A DNA stretch of 64,000 bases. Source: Halorientalis sp. IM1011 (GTDB taxonomy: Archaea > Halobacteriota > Halobacteria > Halobacteriales > Haloarculaceae). The stretch covers positions 3,286,001 through 3,350,000 of the forward strand of contig NZ_CP019067.1 in the NCBI RefSeq assembly GCF_001989615.1. Direction: 5' to 3'. The position numbers and the translations under genes were made by a program. The notes under the pieces were generated by a model. The model did not search any database and was not told the origin of the DNA. It was given only the letters and a program-made list of their open reading frames with translations. Below are positions 54,755 to 62,668 of this stretch, one piece after another (within the stretch, counting starts at the first letter, position 1; each line of letters opens with the position of its first letter).

Positions 54755-55068
54755 CCGCCGCGAGGCTCGACATGAAGGGGGACGACGAGATTCTGGAAAT
54801 CGACCTGGACGACTTGCTGCGGCGACTGGAGTTCGACGGTTCAGTGCCGACCGACCGCGAGGCAGCGGCCGTCGCGGCCGCCATCGCGACCCACTGGACC
54901 GACCGGGAACGCGCGGCCGCCGAAGCGACCGCCGGGGAGAGCAGTCCCGAGACGATCTCGGAGTGGACGCTCGCGGGGCGGTTCGAATCCAGCGGCGTTC
55001 GCTCGCGACGCCGGCCCCGGAACGTCGAGCGCGGCCGGGAGTGGCAGGCCGCCGCGCGGTCGCTGTGA
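54751..55068 (+). CDS. Epsilon/PccX-like small subunit of acyl-CoA carboxylase
   Basis: 105 residues. A middle helix PTDREAAAVAAAIATHWTDR and the C-terminal EWTLAGRFESSGVRSRRRPR pattern resemble the actinobacterial AccE/epsilon subunit and the haloarchaeal third subunit called PccX. It lacks a biotin motif. It overlaps the carboxyltransferase gene (ATGA at 54751), so its product probably binds that subunit and sets its stability or specificity. The first 25 residues are unlike known AccE. Identification is by context and weak similarity. Confidence 0.65.
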   Translation: MTAARLDMKGDDEILEIDLDDLLRRLEFDGSVPTDREAAAVAAAIATHWTDRERAAAEATAGESSPETISEWTLAGRFESSGVRSRRRPRNVERGREWQAAARSL

Positions 55069-55120
55069 GTCGTGGTCGATTCCGCATCGACTCCACCTGA
55101 CTCGGGTTGCAAACATTGAT

Positions 55121-55136
55121 GTTAGGTGGGCCTAAA
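55121..55136. promoter_or_regulatory. TTAGG-N4-CCTAA iron box, FecE-like gene
   Basis: GTTAGGTGGGCCTAAA, with the two half-sites intact (55122-55135) and an asymmetric centre. It lies 63 bases before the GTG start of the ABC ATPase and 11 bases before an upstream ATG (55147). Confidence 0.65.
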
Positions 55137-55146
55137 ACTTGTAGCA

Positions 55147-55209
55147 ATGAACGAGCCAGACGGTTGCGGACGCTCCGGCAGCGGCGGGGTGACCGGACGT
55201 GGGCGCTAA
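55147..55209 (+). CDS. 20-residue upstream leader ORF overlapping the FecE start
   Basis: ATG 55147 reads MNEPDGCGRSGSGGVTGRGR and stops at 55207-55209, overlapping the GTG start (55199) of the ABC ATPase in another frame. It contains GGGGTGA (55186-55192), six bases before that GTG, which can serve as Shine-Dalgarno. The arrangement mirrors the 18-codon leader before YeeE. Translation is unproven. Confidence 0.35.
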   Translation: MNEPDGCGRSGSGGVTGRGR

Positions 55210-56056
55210 CGCCGACACCGGTTCGGTGGAGCGGTCGCGGGAGACACGGACGGCCGGCCGCGAAACCGCCGAGGCGGACAGTCACCTGTTCGCGGAAGAC
55301 CTGATCGTCGGGTACGCGGGGACCGACGAACCGGTCGTGACCTGCGACCGGATCGACCTTCCACGTGGGGAGATCACGGCGCTGGTCGGCCCGAACGGCA
55401 GCGGGAAGAGTACGCTCCTGAAGTCGCTCTCGAAACACCTCGAACCGTCGGACGGATCGGTCGTGCTCGACGGCGAGTCGATCCACACCTACGAGCAGAA
55501 GGAACTCGCCCGGGAACTGGGCTTTCTCTCACAGGAACACAACTCGCCCGAGAGCATCAGCGTCGAGGAACTGATCTACCACGGCCGGTACCCACATCGT
55601 GGCTTCTTCGAGGGTGTTTCGGAGGCGGACCGGGAGGCCGTCGAGCGAGCGATCGACCTGACCGGGATCGACCACCTGCGCGACGACCACGTCGGGAGCC
55701 TCAGTGGCGGACAGAAGCAACTGGTCTGGATCGCGATGGTCCTCGCACAGGAGACAGACGTGCTCCTGCTCGACGAACCGACGACGTTCCTCGATCTGCA
55801 CCACCAGCTACAGGTCCTCGAAGTGGTGCGGTCACTGAACGAGCGAGAGGACGTGACCGTCGGCGTCGTCCTCCACGACATCGAACAGGCCGCTCGCTTC
55901 GCGGATTACGTGGTCGCCCTCGAAGACGGCGACGTCTACGACTGGGGGCCGCCCCGCGAGGTGATCACCGAGGAACTGCTCGCCGACGTGTTCAACGTCG
56001 ACGCCGCCGTCACGACCGACGCGGACGTCCGAATCAGCCCGAAAAAACCGCTCTGA
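55199..56056 (+). CDS. FecE/BtuD-type ABC ATPase for iron-siderophore uptake
   Basis: 285 residues. Walker A is LVGPNGSGKSTLLKSLSKHL (about 63), signature GSLSGGQKQLVWIAMVLAQE, Walker B VLLLDEPTTFLDLHHQLQVL, and H-loop VGVVLHDIEQAARFADYV. It matches the ATPases of siderophore, haem and cobalamin importers. The first ATG in this frame is far inside, so a GTG (55199) preceded by GGGGTGA is the most likely start. Iron box upstream at 55121-55136. It is followed by the permease and binding-protein genes, each with its own iron box. Confidence 0.9.
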   Translation: MGANADTGSVERSRETRTAGRETAEADSHLFAEDLIVGYAGTDEPVVTCDRIDLPRGEITALVGPNGSGKSTLLKSLSKHLEPSDGSVVLDGESIHTYEQKELARELGFLSQEHNSPESISVEELIYHGRYPHRGFFEGVSEADREAVERAIDLTGIDHLRDDHVGSLSGGQKQLVWIAMVLAQETDVLLLDEPTTFLDLHHQLQVLEVVRSLNEREDVTVGVVLHDIEQAARFADYVVALEDGDVYDWGPPREVITEELLADVFNVDAAVTTDADVRISPKKPL

Positions 56057-56091
56057 ACACTCCGCGCCGTATCGTAACTCCTATCCGTCTT

Positions 56092-56107
56092 TTTAGGCCA
56101 TCCTAAA
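56092..56107. promoter_or_regulatory. TTAGG-N4-CCTAA iron box, FecCD-like gene
   Basis: TTTAGGCCATCCTAAA at 4-19 bases upstream of the permease ATG (56111). Half-sites perfect, centre asymmetric. Confidence 0.65.
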
Positions 56108-56110
56108 CAA

Positions 56111-57220
56111 ATGGAAACCTCCCAGCAGGTATCGTCGTCCGCCGGAACGCGAGAGCGGGACGGCTGGCTGACGCGGTCGCTCGTCGTCTTCTGTCTGTCC
56201 TGTCTCGCCGTGACCGTCGTCGCGGGCCTGATCCAGGTACGCTACGGTTCCTACCCGATGACGTGGTCCGAGACGATCACTGCAGTGTTCGATCGAGACG
56301 TGTGGCGCGATCCGGCGGTCTGGAACGCCTTTCTGTTCGACGGTGACCTCCCCCAGCTCGATCCCCGGAGTCTGGTGGTCTGGACCATTCGGATGCCTCG
56401 GGTGGTCGTCGCAATCCTCGCGGGCGCGGCGCTGGCCGTCTCGGGGGCCATCTTCCAGGCCGTGACGCGGAACGAACTCGCCAGTCCGTTCGTGCTGGGC
56501 GTGAGTTCCGGCGCGGGCTTCGCCGTCCTCGCGACACTCGTCGTCTTCAGCAGTCTCACGCCCTTCCTCCCCTTCGTGGCCGCGCTCGGCGGTGCGACGG
56601 CCTTCCTGATCGTCTACGCCATCGCCTGGAAGGGAGGCACGAGCCCGCTCAGACTCGTGCTGGCGGGAGTCATCGTGAACATGGTCTTTCACTCGCTCCA
56701 GCGGGGGCTATACTTCTTCGCGGACGACATCGGCACCGTCCAGACCGCCATGGCGTGGGTAACCGGCTCGCTCACCGGTGTCGGGTGGGAGCAGGTCCGG
56801 ATCGCGCTGGTCCCGACCGTGATCTCGATCGCACTGGCGCTGATCGCTGCCCGACAGTTGAACGTCCTGTTGCTCGGGGAGACGACGGCGCGGTCGCTGG
56901 GAATGCGCGTCGAGCGCGTCCGGCTCATCCTGTCCGGGGTGGGCATCCTCGCCGCCAGCGCCGCCATCGCGGTGGCCGGCGTCGTCGGATTCTTCGGCCT
57001 CGTCATCCCCCACATCGTCCGCAACGTCGTCGGCACCGACTACCGGCAGTTGATGGTCGGCTGTCTGTTCGCCGGGCCGGCCCTGATGGTCGCGGCCGAC
57101 GTGGGCGCGCGCCTGGCTCTCCAGCCGGCACAGATCCCCGTCGGCGTCGTCACTGGCCTGCTCGGTGGCCCCTACTTCCTCTATCTGATGCGGAAACAGG
57201 ACTCGATGGGCGAACTCTGA
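56111..57220 (+). CDS. FecCD-type ABC permease
   Basis: 369 residues with about ten helices of the BtuC/FecCD family: TIRMPRVVVAILAGAALAVS, GAIFQAVTRNELASPFVLGV, GVVGFFGLVIPHIVRNVVGT. It forms the membrane channel for a ferric siderophore or other chelate. The start ATG 56111 follows an iron box by 4 bases. It is normal in length and complete. One subunit probably homodimerises. Confidence 0.92.
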   Translation: METSQQVSSSAGTRERDGWLTRSLVVFCLSCLAVTVVAGLIQVRYGSYPMTWSETITAVFDRDVWRDPAVWNAFLFDGDLPQLDPRSLVVWTIRMPRVVVAILAGAALAVSGAIFQAVTRNELASPFVLGVSSGAGFAVLATLVVFSSLTPFLPFVAALGGATAFLIVYAIAWKGGTSPLRLVLAGVIVNMVFHSLQRGLYFFADDIGTVQTAMAWVTGSLTGVGWEQVRIALVPTVISIALALIAARQLNVLLLGETTARSLGMRVERVRLILSGVGILAASAAIAVAGVVGFFGLVIPHIVRNVVGTDYRQLMVGCLFAGPALMVAADVGARLALQPAQIPVGVVTGLLGGPYFLYLMRKQDSMGEL

Positions 57221-57246
57221 TCGACGATCCGAAGCGGTTATGTGTT

Positions 57247-57262
57247 TTTAGGCCAGCCTAAA
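57247..57262. promoter_or_regulatory. TTAGG-N4-CCTAA iron box, FecB-like gene
   Basis: TTTAGGCCAGCCTAAA, 4-19 bases before ATG 57266; half-sites intact, centre asymmetric. The same layout as the permease box. Confidence 0.65.
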
Positions 57263-57265
57263 AAT

Positions 57266-58381
57266 ATGGGGCGCAACACGCAACCGAGGCGGACAGTGTT
57301 GAAGACGGGTGCAGCCATGGCTGCGGGCGGGATGCTCGCGGGGTGCACCGGGTTCGGCGGCGGAGAAGACGGCGAGACCGATCCGTACACGGTCTCGATC
57401 GAACCGATGGGTGAAGTCGAGTTCGACGGCGTCCCCGAGACCTGGGTCGCCAACAACGGGGGGTGGGCGGACATGGGCGTCGCGCTCGGCGTCCAGCCCC
57501 CGGAGGGGGTGTACCTGACCTCGCGGTACCACACGCAGTACTACGACGAGATTCCGGACGTGAGCGTCGACAAGAGCAGTATGACCACACTCTGGGGCGG
57601 CGAACTCGGACAGGAGCAGTTCCTGTCGCTCGGCGAGGACGCCGACGTGTTCGTCATGGACCCGAACTTCATCATCAGTCGGAGCGACAACTGGGACCAG
57701 GAGGCGATCGACGAGGTGAAATCGACCGGCACCCCCTTCTTCGGGAACAGCATCTTCTCGCGGGCGTACGATTTCCACGAGGACTACCGGTACTACACGC
57801 TTTACGAGGCCTTCGAGAAGCTCTCGCAGGTGTTCCAGCGCCAGGACCGCTACGAGGAGTTCGCGTCCCTCCACGAGGAGTTCCAGTCCGAGGTCGACGG
57901 CGTCGTCCCGGCCGAGAGCGAGCGGCCGTCGGTCGCCATCGTGTGGCCCCAGCCGGTGGACGAGCCCGAGCAGTTCTCCCCGTACCTGATCGGCGAGGGG
58001 ACGAGCTTCAAGCAGTGGCGCGACCTCGGGGTCGAGGACGCGTTCGCCAACACCGACGTCAAGGACTTCCACGAGAACCGCGGCCGCATCGACTACGAGA
58101 CCCTGCTGAAGGTCGACCCCGACGTGCTCTTGCTCCGCGGGAACGAGGCCAAGACGGCCGCTGAGTTCCAGGACACGGTGGTCTCGTTCATGGAGAACCA
58201 CGACACGGCGAGTCAGCTGACGGCGGTCGAGAACGGCGACGTCTACCGCGGTGGCACGCTCTACCAGGGCCCGATCACGAACATGGTGCTGACCGAACGC
58301 GCCGCACAGCAACTCTACGGCGTGGATCGCGAGCTGTTCGACCGCCAGGCCGTGAGCGACGTCGTCAACGGAAACTTCTGA
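57266..58381 (+). CDS. Iron-chelate substrate-binding lipoprotein
   Basis: 371 residues. The Tat signal (RRTVLKTGAAMAAGGMLAGC) ends in a lipobox Cys. The mature protein is a type III (helical-backbone) binding protein typical of ferric siderophore, haem or cobalamin: VANNGGWADMGVALGVQPPE, DADVFVMDPNFIISRSDNWD, LKVDPDVLLLRGNEAKTAAE. I take ATG 57266 because an iron box ends four bases before it, and an upstream in-frame start would place the box inside the gene. It is the external partner of the FecE/FecCD genes before it. Confidence 0.9.
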   Translation: MGRNTQPRRTVLKTGAAMAAGGMLAGCTGFGGGEDGETDPYTVSIEPMGEVEFDGVPETWVANNGGWADMGVALGVQPPEGVYLTSRYHTQYYDEIPDVSVDKSSMTTLWGGELGQEQFLSLGEDADVFVMDPNFIISRSDNWDQEAIDEVKSTGTPFFGNSIFSRAYDFHEDYRYYTLYEAFEKLSQVFQRQDRYEEFASLHEEFQSEVDGVVPAESERPSVAIVWPQPVDEPEQFSPYLIGEGTSFKQWRDLGVEDAFANTDVKDFHENRGRIDYETLLKVDPDVLLLRGNEAKTAAEFQDTVVSFMENHDTASQLTAVENGDVYRGGTLYQGPITNMVLTERAAQQLYGVDRELFDRQAVSDVVNGNF

Positions 58382-58482
58382 GCTGACGGCCGGGCGCTGA
58401 TCGTCCTCCAGGGGGCTCGAAGCCAGCGAATATCGCGGAAGCATCGGGGTTTACGTTACCGCCCGTCGCAGTGTGAGGTGAT

Positions 58483-59637
58483 ATGGACAGGGAGGTTGCC
58501 ATCATCGGCGGGTCGATGACCAAGTTCGGCCAGCGAGACGCCTGGATACGCGAGTTGCTGGCGGAGGCTGGTGAGGCGTGTCTGGACGACGCTGGCGTCG
58601 AACCCGACGCCGTCGACCACGTTTACGTGTCGAACATGGCGAGCGGGGAGTTCGAGGGACAGACGGGGATCATGAACGCGCTGGCCCACGACCTGGGCCT
58701 CATGCCGGCCTATAGCCAGCGCGTCGACCAGACGAGTTCCAGCGGCGGGGCCGGAATGTACGCCGCCTGGCAGTCGATCAAGTCCGGAGCCAGCGATATG
58801 ACCCTGCTCGTCGGTGGGGAGAAGATGACCCACAAGGGCACCGGCGGCGCGACGGACATCATCGCCTCCATCACCCACCCCGCCGAGTACAAACACGGCG
58901 TCACCCTCCCGTCCTTCGCCGGGATGACGGCGCGACACTATCTCGAACGGTTCGACGCACCACGGGACAGTCTCGCCAAAGTCGCCGTCAAGAACCACGA
59001 GAACGGCACCCGCAACCCGAAGGCCCAGTTCCAGAAGGAGATAACGGAAGAAGATGCGCTGGAGAGCCCGATCATCGCCGATCCGCTCCGGCTGTACGAC
59101 TTCTGTCCGATCACGGACGGGAGTTCGGCGCTCATGTTCTGCCCCGTCGAGGTGGCCGAGGAGTACGCCGACGAGTACGTCGTGGTGTCGGGCATCGGCG
59201 GCGCGACGGACACCCACGTCGTCCACGAGCGCGACGATCCGACGACGATGGGCGGCGTCGTGGAGTCGGGCGCAGAGGCCTACGAGATGGCCGGAATCGG
59301 ACCCGAGGACCTCGACGTGGCCGAACTGCACGACATGTTCACGATTCTCGAGTTCCTCCAGATGGAGGGGCTGGACATCGCCGAGAAGGGCGAGGCCTGG
59401 AAGATGGTCGAGGAGGGTCGCACCGAGATCGACGCCGAACTGCCGATCAACACCTCCGGCGGGCTGAAGTCGAAGGGCCACCCGCTGGGGGCCAGCGGTG
59501 TCGCACAGGGCTACGAGATCTACGAGCAACTGGTCGGTGAGGCCGGCGACCGGCAGGTCGACGCCGAGACGGGGCTGGCCTGCAACGTCGGCGGCTTCGG
59601 GAACTGCGTCATCACCACGATCATGGAGGCACGATAA
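58483..59637 (+). CDS. Thiolase-like protein with Ser in place of catalytic Cys
   Basis: 384 residues of the thiolase/SCPx type. The acyl-Cys position reads VDQTSSSGGAGMYAAW, so the nucleophile Cys appears as Ser. The second His is kept in [20 protein letters not shown], and ELHDMFTILEFLQME is typical. With the following DUF35 gene (one-base TAATG overlap) it matches the thiolase/DUF35 pairs that in methanogens form part of the HMG-CoA synthase complex, but no HMG-CoA synthase is present. It may be a binding scaffold or have a changed reaction. Confidence 0.75.
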   Translation: MDREVAIIGGSMTKFGQRDAWIRELLAEAGEACLDDAGVEPDAVDHVYVSNMASGEFEGQTGIMNALAHDLGLMPAYSQRVDQTSSSGGAGMYAAWQSIKSGASDMTLLVGGEKMTHKGTGGATDIIASITHPAEYKHGVTLPSFAGMTARHYLERFDAPRDSLAKVAVKNHENGTRNPKAQFQKEITEEDALESPIIADPLRLYDFCPITDGSSALMFCPVEVAEEYADEYVVVSGIGGATDTHVVHERDDPTTMGGVVESGAEAYEMAGIGPEDLDVAELHDMFTILEFLQMEGLDIAEKGEAWKMVEEGRTEIDAELPINTSGGLKSKGHPLGASGVAQGYEIYEQLVGEAGDRQVDAETGLACNVGGFGNCVITTIMEAR

Positions 59638-60008
59638 TGTCGATGGACGCCATCCGCTGTCCGAACGGTCACGTGAAGTACCCCACGCACCCACGCTGTC
59701 CGGAGTGTGGCGAGAAACCCGCCGAAACTATCGACCTGAGCGAGCGCACGGGAGAGGTCGTCACGTGGACGAAGAGCACGGCAACGCCGCCCGGCGTTCG
59801 CGAGCCGAACGTGCTCGCGTTCGTCGAGTTCGAGGTGGACGGCACGTCGGTGCGGGCCCTCGGGCAGGTCGCGGACAACGCCGACGTGGAGACCGGCGAC
59901 GAGGTCGAACCGGTCTACGTCGAGGAGTTGCGCGAACCCGGTGTCGGACTCAAGCCGGCGGATGCGGATCAGGAGTGGGGCGGGTACCGATTCGAACTCT
60001 CCCAGTGA
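59637..60008 (+). CDS. DUF35 zinc-ribbon/OB-fold protein
   Basis: 123 residues. A zinc ribbon (IRCPNGHVKYPTHPRCPECG, with CxxG-like and CxxC knuckles) is followed by an OB fold (VRALGQVADNADVETGDEVE). DUF35 proteins bind thiolases and bring CoA substrates together. It is translationally coupled to the thiolase-like gene. A hairpin and an imperfect direct repeat (60002-60089) follow its stop. Confidence 0.85.
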   Translation: MSMDAIRCPNGHVKYPTHPRCPECGEKPAETIDLSERTGEVVTWTKSTATPPGVREPNVLAFVEFEVDGTSVRALGQVADNADVETGDEVEPVYVEELREPGVGLKPADADQEWGGYRFELSQ

Positions 60009-60040
60009 GGACCCTGTCCGAACCGAGAGTTCGTATCGGA

Positions 60041-60089
60041 GGTTTCAGCTTTCTCAGTGAGGGCTCCGCCCGAACCGAAAGCTGAAACC
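60041..60089. terminator. Hairpin between convergent genes
   Basis: GGTTTCAGCTTTC (60041-60053) pairs perfectly with GAAAGCTGAAACC (60077-60089); the loop is 23 bases. It lies between the convergent DUF35 and HTH-type genes and may stop transcription from both sides. The surrounding DNA also has an imperfect direct repeat of about 25 bases (60002-60026 and 60054-60078) that copies the end of the DUF35 gene. Confidence 0.45.
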
Positions 60090-60130
60090 GAAGATTCCGA
60101 CTGTCCCAGTAGAAGCGAAGACCGCGATTT

Positions 60131-60625
60131 CTAGCGGTTTGGGGGAGCCTGATTCGCCGCTCGCGGCTGATTCCATGGACGTGTCCGCTCGGTTGCCAGC
60201 CCGCTCTCGGCTTCCAGCATGGAGACGCCGTCGAGGACCGTTCTGATCCCGGCCTCCGAAGAGTGGGGGTAGACCGCGATCAGGTCCTCGTCGTCGTACA
60301 GCGCCAGGCACGTTACGGGGAGGACGACCGTCGTGTAGTGGCTGTCGGTGAAACTGTTGTGGCAGTCGTGGCGTTCGAAGGCGGGCGCGAGGCGGACACC
60401 GTGGGCGTCGGCCCAGGCCTCGAACTCCCGGTAGAGGGCGAACTCGCGGCGTGCATCTGCATCGCCGACCGTCACCCGGTGGGGCCACCGTCGGACCGAC
60501 AGAGCCGCGATGACGCCCGCGGCGGACAGCGACTGGAGACGACCCTGAACCCGGGCCTGTTCTGTCCGGGCCCCGGCCGCAACCGATTCGCGGAGAAACA
60601 GTTCCGCTCGCGTAATGTGGGTCAT
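60131..60625 (-). CDS. Haloarchaeal HTH-type regulator-like protein, paralogue 1
   Basis: 164 residues. The N-terminus MTHITRAELFLRESVAAGAR is followed by a helical stretch (VQGRLQSLSAAGVIAALSVR), and a later segment LPVTCLALYDDEDLIAVYPH ends in HSSEAGIRTVLDGVSMLEAE. It resembles the haloarchaeal family called HTH_63 in Pfam (from memory). The paralogue at 60718-61215 shares AVYPHS and the overall order. Both may bind DNA. ATG 60625 used. Confidence 0.6.
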   Translation of the reverse strand: MTHITRAELFLRESVAAGARTEQARVQGRLQSLSAAGVIAALSVRRWPHRVTVGDADARREFALYREFEAWADAHGVRLAPAFERHDCHNSFTDSHYTTVVLPVTCLALYDDEDLIAVYPHSSEAGIRTVLDGVSMLEAESGLATERTRPWNQPRAANQAPPNR

Positions 60626-60717
60626 GGGTGCATCCGCAACGCCGCCAGCGTGCTTAGCTGTTCGGGAAGATGTCACACAGGCATGGGTGTCGAGAACGGT
60701 CGGGAACCGGCAGGTAC

Positions 60718-61215
60718 TCAGTCCGAGACTTCGACGGGGTCCCGCCATTCGGTCCCGTCGGATTCCAGCGTGTCGGTGACTCGGCCAGACCCTGCCTCGA
60801 TGGCGCGCAGACAGTCGAGGACGGACCGGGAGCCGTCGGTGGTCGAGTGGGGATAGACGGCGTCGAGGTCACCGTCGCGGTAGACGGCGAGACAGAGGGC
60901 GGGGCGGACCAGCCACCTGCCTCGTTCGCCGGTCTCCATGGAGTAACACGACCGGGTGTCGAAGAAGGGGTCGAGCGAGACGCCGGTGTTTTCGGCCCAC
61001 TCGCTGAACCGCTCGTATCGCTCGTGGCTGTCCCCCTCTGACAGCGGCACTTTCTTCTCCCAGGTATCGATCGTCACGTCGTCGACGTGGCCCTCCCTCG
61101 CCAGTCGTTCCAGTCGGCCCGCCACGTCGTCGCGTCGCCGCGCTGCGACCTCGGGCAGCGAGGACCGAGCGAACAGTTCCACCCGTGTCCCGGTGGAGCT
61201 CCCGTTACCGGACAT
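60718..61215 (-). CDS. Haloarchaeal HTH-type regulator-like protein, paralogue 2
   Basis: 165 residues. It begins MSGNGSSTGTRVELFARSSL and has RRRDDVAGRLERLAREGHVD, then LCLAVYRDGDLDAVYPHSTT, parallel to paralogue 1. It lies in tandem with it on the same strand (92-base gap). A gene duplication is the simplest explanation. No ligand domain is obvious. ATG 61215 gives a start matching the other copy better than an upstream in-frame Met. Confidence 0.6.
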   Translation of the reverse strand: MSGNGSSTGTRVELFARSSLPEVAARRRDDVAGRLERLAREGHVDDVTIDTWEKKVPLSEGDSHERYERFSEWAENTGVSLDPFFDTRSCYSMETGERGRWLVRPALCLAVYRDGDLDAVYPHSTTDGSRSVLDCLRAIEAGSGRVTDTLESDGTEWRDPVEVSD

Positions 61216-61325
61216 TCGTATTACTGGATGCAACGCTGGAATAAATAAAGCCTGCTATGTTAGGGGTCGTTGACACTGTACCCCACGGGACTCTCGGGAG
61301 CAATACAGAGAGAGGGTGGTCCACT

Positions 61326-61904
61326 TCAGTTGGATCGACCGCCGTCACCGTCGCTGTCCCCGCCGTCGTCGATGTCGTCTTTTATCGACTGGAGTTCGGC
61401 GTCCACGTCGACGGGGACCGACGCCCCGCCGGATTCGACGTCGAGGTCGGCGTCCGTAGTTTCGGAGTCGGCGAGTCGATCGTCGATCTCGTCGCGGAGC
61501 GACCGCGCCTCCTCGAGGACGCGCCGGGCGTCGTCGTCGGTGGATCGCCCCTCCATCGCGTCCTGAACGTCTGCCAGCACGTCGTCGAGTTTCCGAACGG
61601 TAGTCCGACTGAGTTGGACCGCCCGGTCCCGGACGGCGGTGTCGCGCTCGTCGGTCAGGCCGCGGTCGGGATCGGAGAGCCGGATGGCCCGCTGCAGGAG
61701 GCGGAGTGCACGGACGTTCGTCTCCAGAATCAGGATCGCACCGGGGATCGCTACCTCGTCGGTGAATCGGAGGAGTTCCCGCGGCGAAGGGGGGCGGAGT
61801 CGACGCCGCCGTCCGGGTTCGAGTTCGCGCTGGAGGTCTCGAAGCGACCGTGCGAGGTCCGCCGCGAGCCGCGCGAGGTCCTCGTCGCTGGCCGAATCGC
61901 TCAT
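61326..61904 (-). CDS. Conserved haloarchaeal hypothetical (DUF7547-like)
   Basis: 192 residues. A helical N-terminus (LARLAADLARSLRDLQRELE), a Pro-rich patch RPPSPRELLRFTDEVAIPGA with a probable amphipathic helix, then a second helix pair (LSRTTVRKLDDVLADVQDAM, RRVLEEARSLRDEIDDRLAD), and a very acidic C-terminus. I recall similar proteins as DUF7547. No signal peptide. Function unknown; possibly membrane-associated through the IPGAILILETNVRAL stretch. Confidence 0.6.
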   Translation of the reverse strand: MSDSASDEDLARLAADLARSLRDLQRELEPGRRRRLRPPSPRELLRFTDEVAIPGAILILETNVRALRLLQRAIRLSDPDRGLTDERDTAVRDRAVQLSRTTVRKLDDVLADVQDAMEGRSTDDDARRVLEEARSLRDEIDDRLADSETTDADLDVESGGASVPVDVDAELQSIKDDIDDGGDSDGDGGRSN

Positions 61905-62043
61905 ACCGACCCTACGCGGCGTCGGGTCTTAAGCCCGGGTCCTCCCACGCCGCCGACCGTCCGCTATCGACCACTCGCCGACTCCGTTTCGAGCGCCGAA
62001 ATCTGCACAAATATTATGGCATCGAGGGCGAAAATTACGACGT

Positions 62044-62628
62044 ATGAGCACGACATCCGTGGCAGCCAAGTTCCCCGGCGCGCTATCGGGGCTCGAGCGC
62101 CGCGGGGGCGGGATTCTCGTCGTCGGGACGCCGGACGGACAGCGACGGGTCTGCGAGCGGCTGCTCGGGTCCGGCGATCGGGAACGTCTCGTCGTCGACA
62201 CGGACCAGGCCCAGTTGACCGCGAACTGTCACCACGGAGCCACGGAGGTCCGCGCGCGTCCGACACAGGCCGCGGCTTGCCGGGCGGGCGCAGTCATGCA
62301 GTCGTCGACGCTTGCCGACCGAGTCGCCGAGACCATCGACGACCACGCGCGGGGTCTCGACCCGTCGGAGTTGCGGATCTGTCTCGGCTCGGCCGCCTCT
62401 GACGCGACTGCGGCCCGGTCCATATTCTTCGATGCCGTCCTCACCGAACTGGAACGCGTGAGCGCGCTGGGACACGTCCACGTTCCCGGGACTTACGACA
62501 GCGATCTCGTCCGTCGGCTCGAACCATTGTTCGACGCGGTCGTGGAGGTACAGACCCAGCCGCGACCCCAGCAGCGCTGGCACGTCCCCGACCACGACGT
62601 CACCACCGACTGGATCGGTTTAGGGTAA
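62044..62628 (+). CDS. Conserved haloarchaeal protein (DUF7504-like, degenerate RecA/KaiC type)
   Basis: 194 residues. The N-terminus GGGILVVGTPDGQRRVCERL resembles a RecA/KaiC-like strand-loop without the Walker A Lys. Later, RICLGSAASDATAARSIFFD and FDAVVEVQTQPRPQQRWHVP fit the family I recall as DUF7504. It may be a non-hydrolysing signalling protein. An iron box follows its stop (62645-62660), serving the next gene. Confidence 0.6.
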   Translation: MSTTSVAAKFPGALSGLERRGGGILVVGTPDGQRRVCERLLGSGDRERLVVDTDQAQLTANCHHGATEVRARPTQAAACRAGAVMQSSTLADRVAETIDDHARGLDPSELRICLGSAASDATAARSIFFDAVLTELERVSALGHVHVPGTYDSDLVRRLEPLFDAVVEVQTQPRPQQRWHVPDHDVTTDWIGLG

Positions 62629-62644
62629 CCAAAACCCTTTTAGA

Positions 62645-62660
62645 TTTAGGCGCGCCTAAG
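62645..62660. promoter_or_regulatory. TTAGG-N4-CCTAA iron box, small-protein gene
   Basis: TTTAGGCGCGCCTAAG has a perfect 14-base core palindrome (TTAGGCGCGCCTAA). It ends nine bases before ATG 62669 and lies next to a TATA-like cttttaga, so it would control the 56-residue gene. Confidence 0.65.
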
Positions 62661-62668
62661 GTCGGGTA

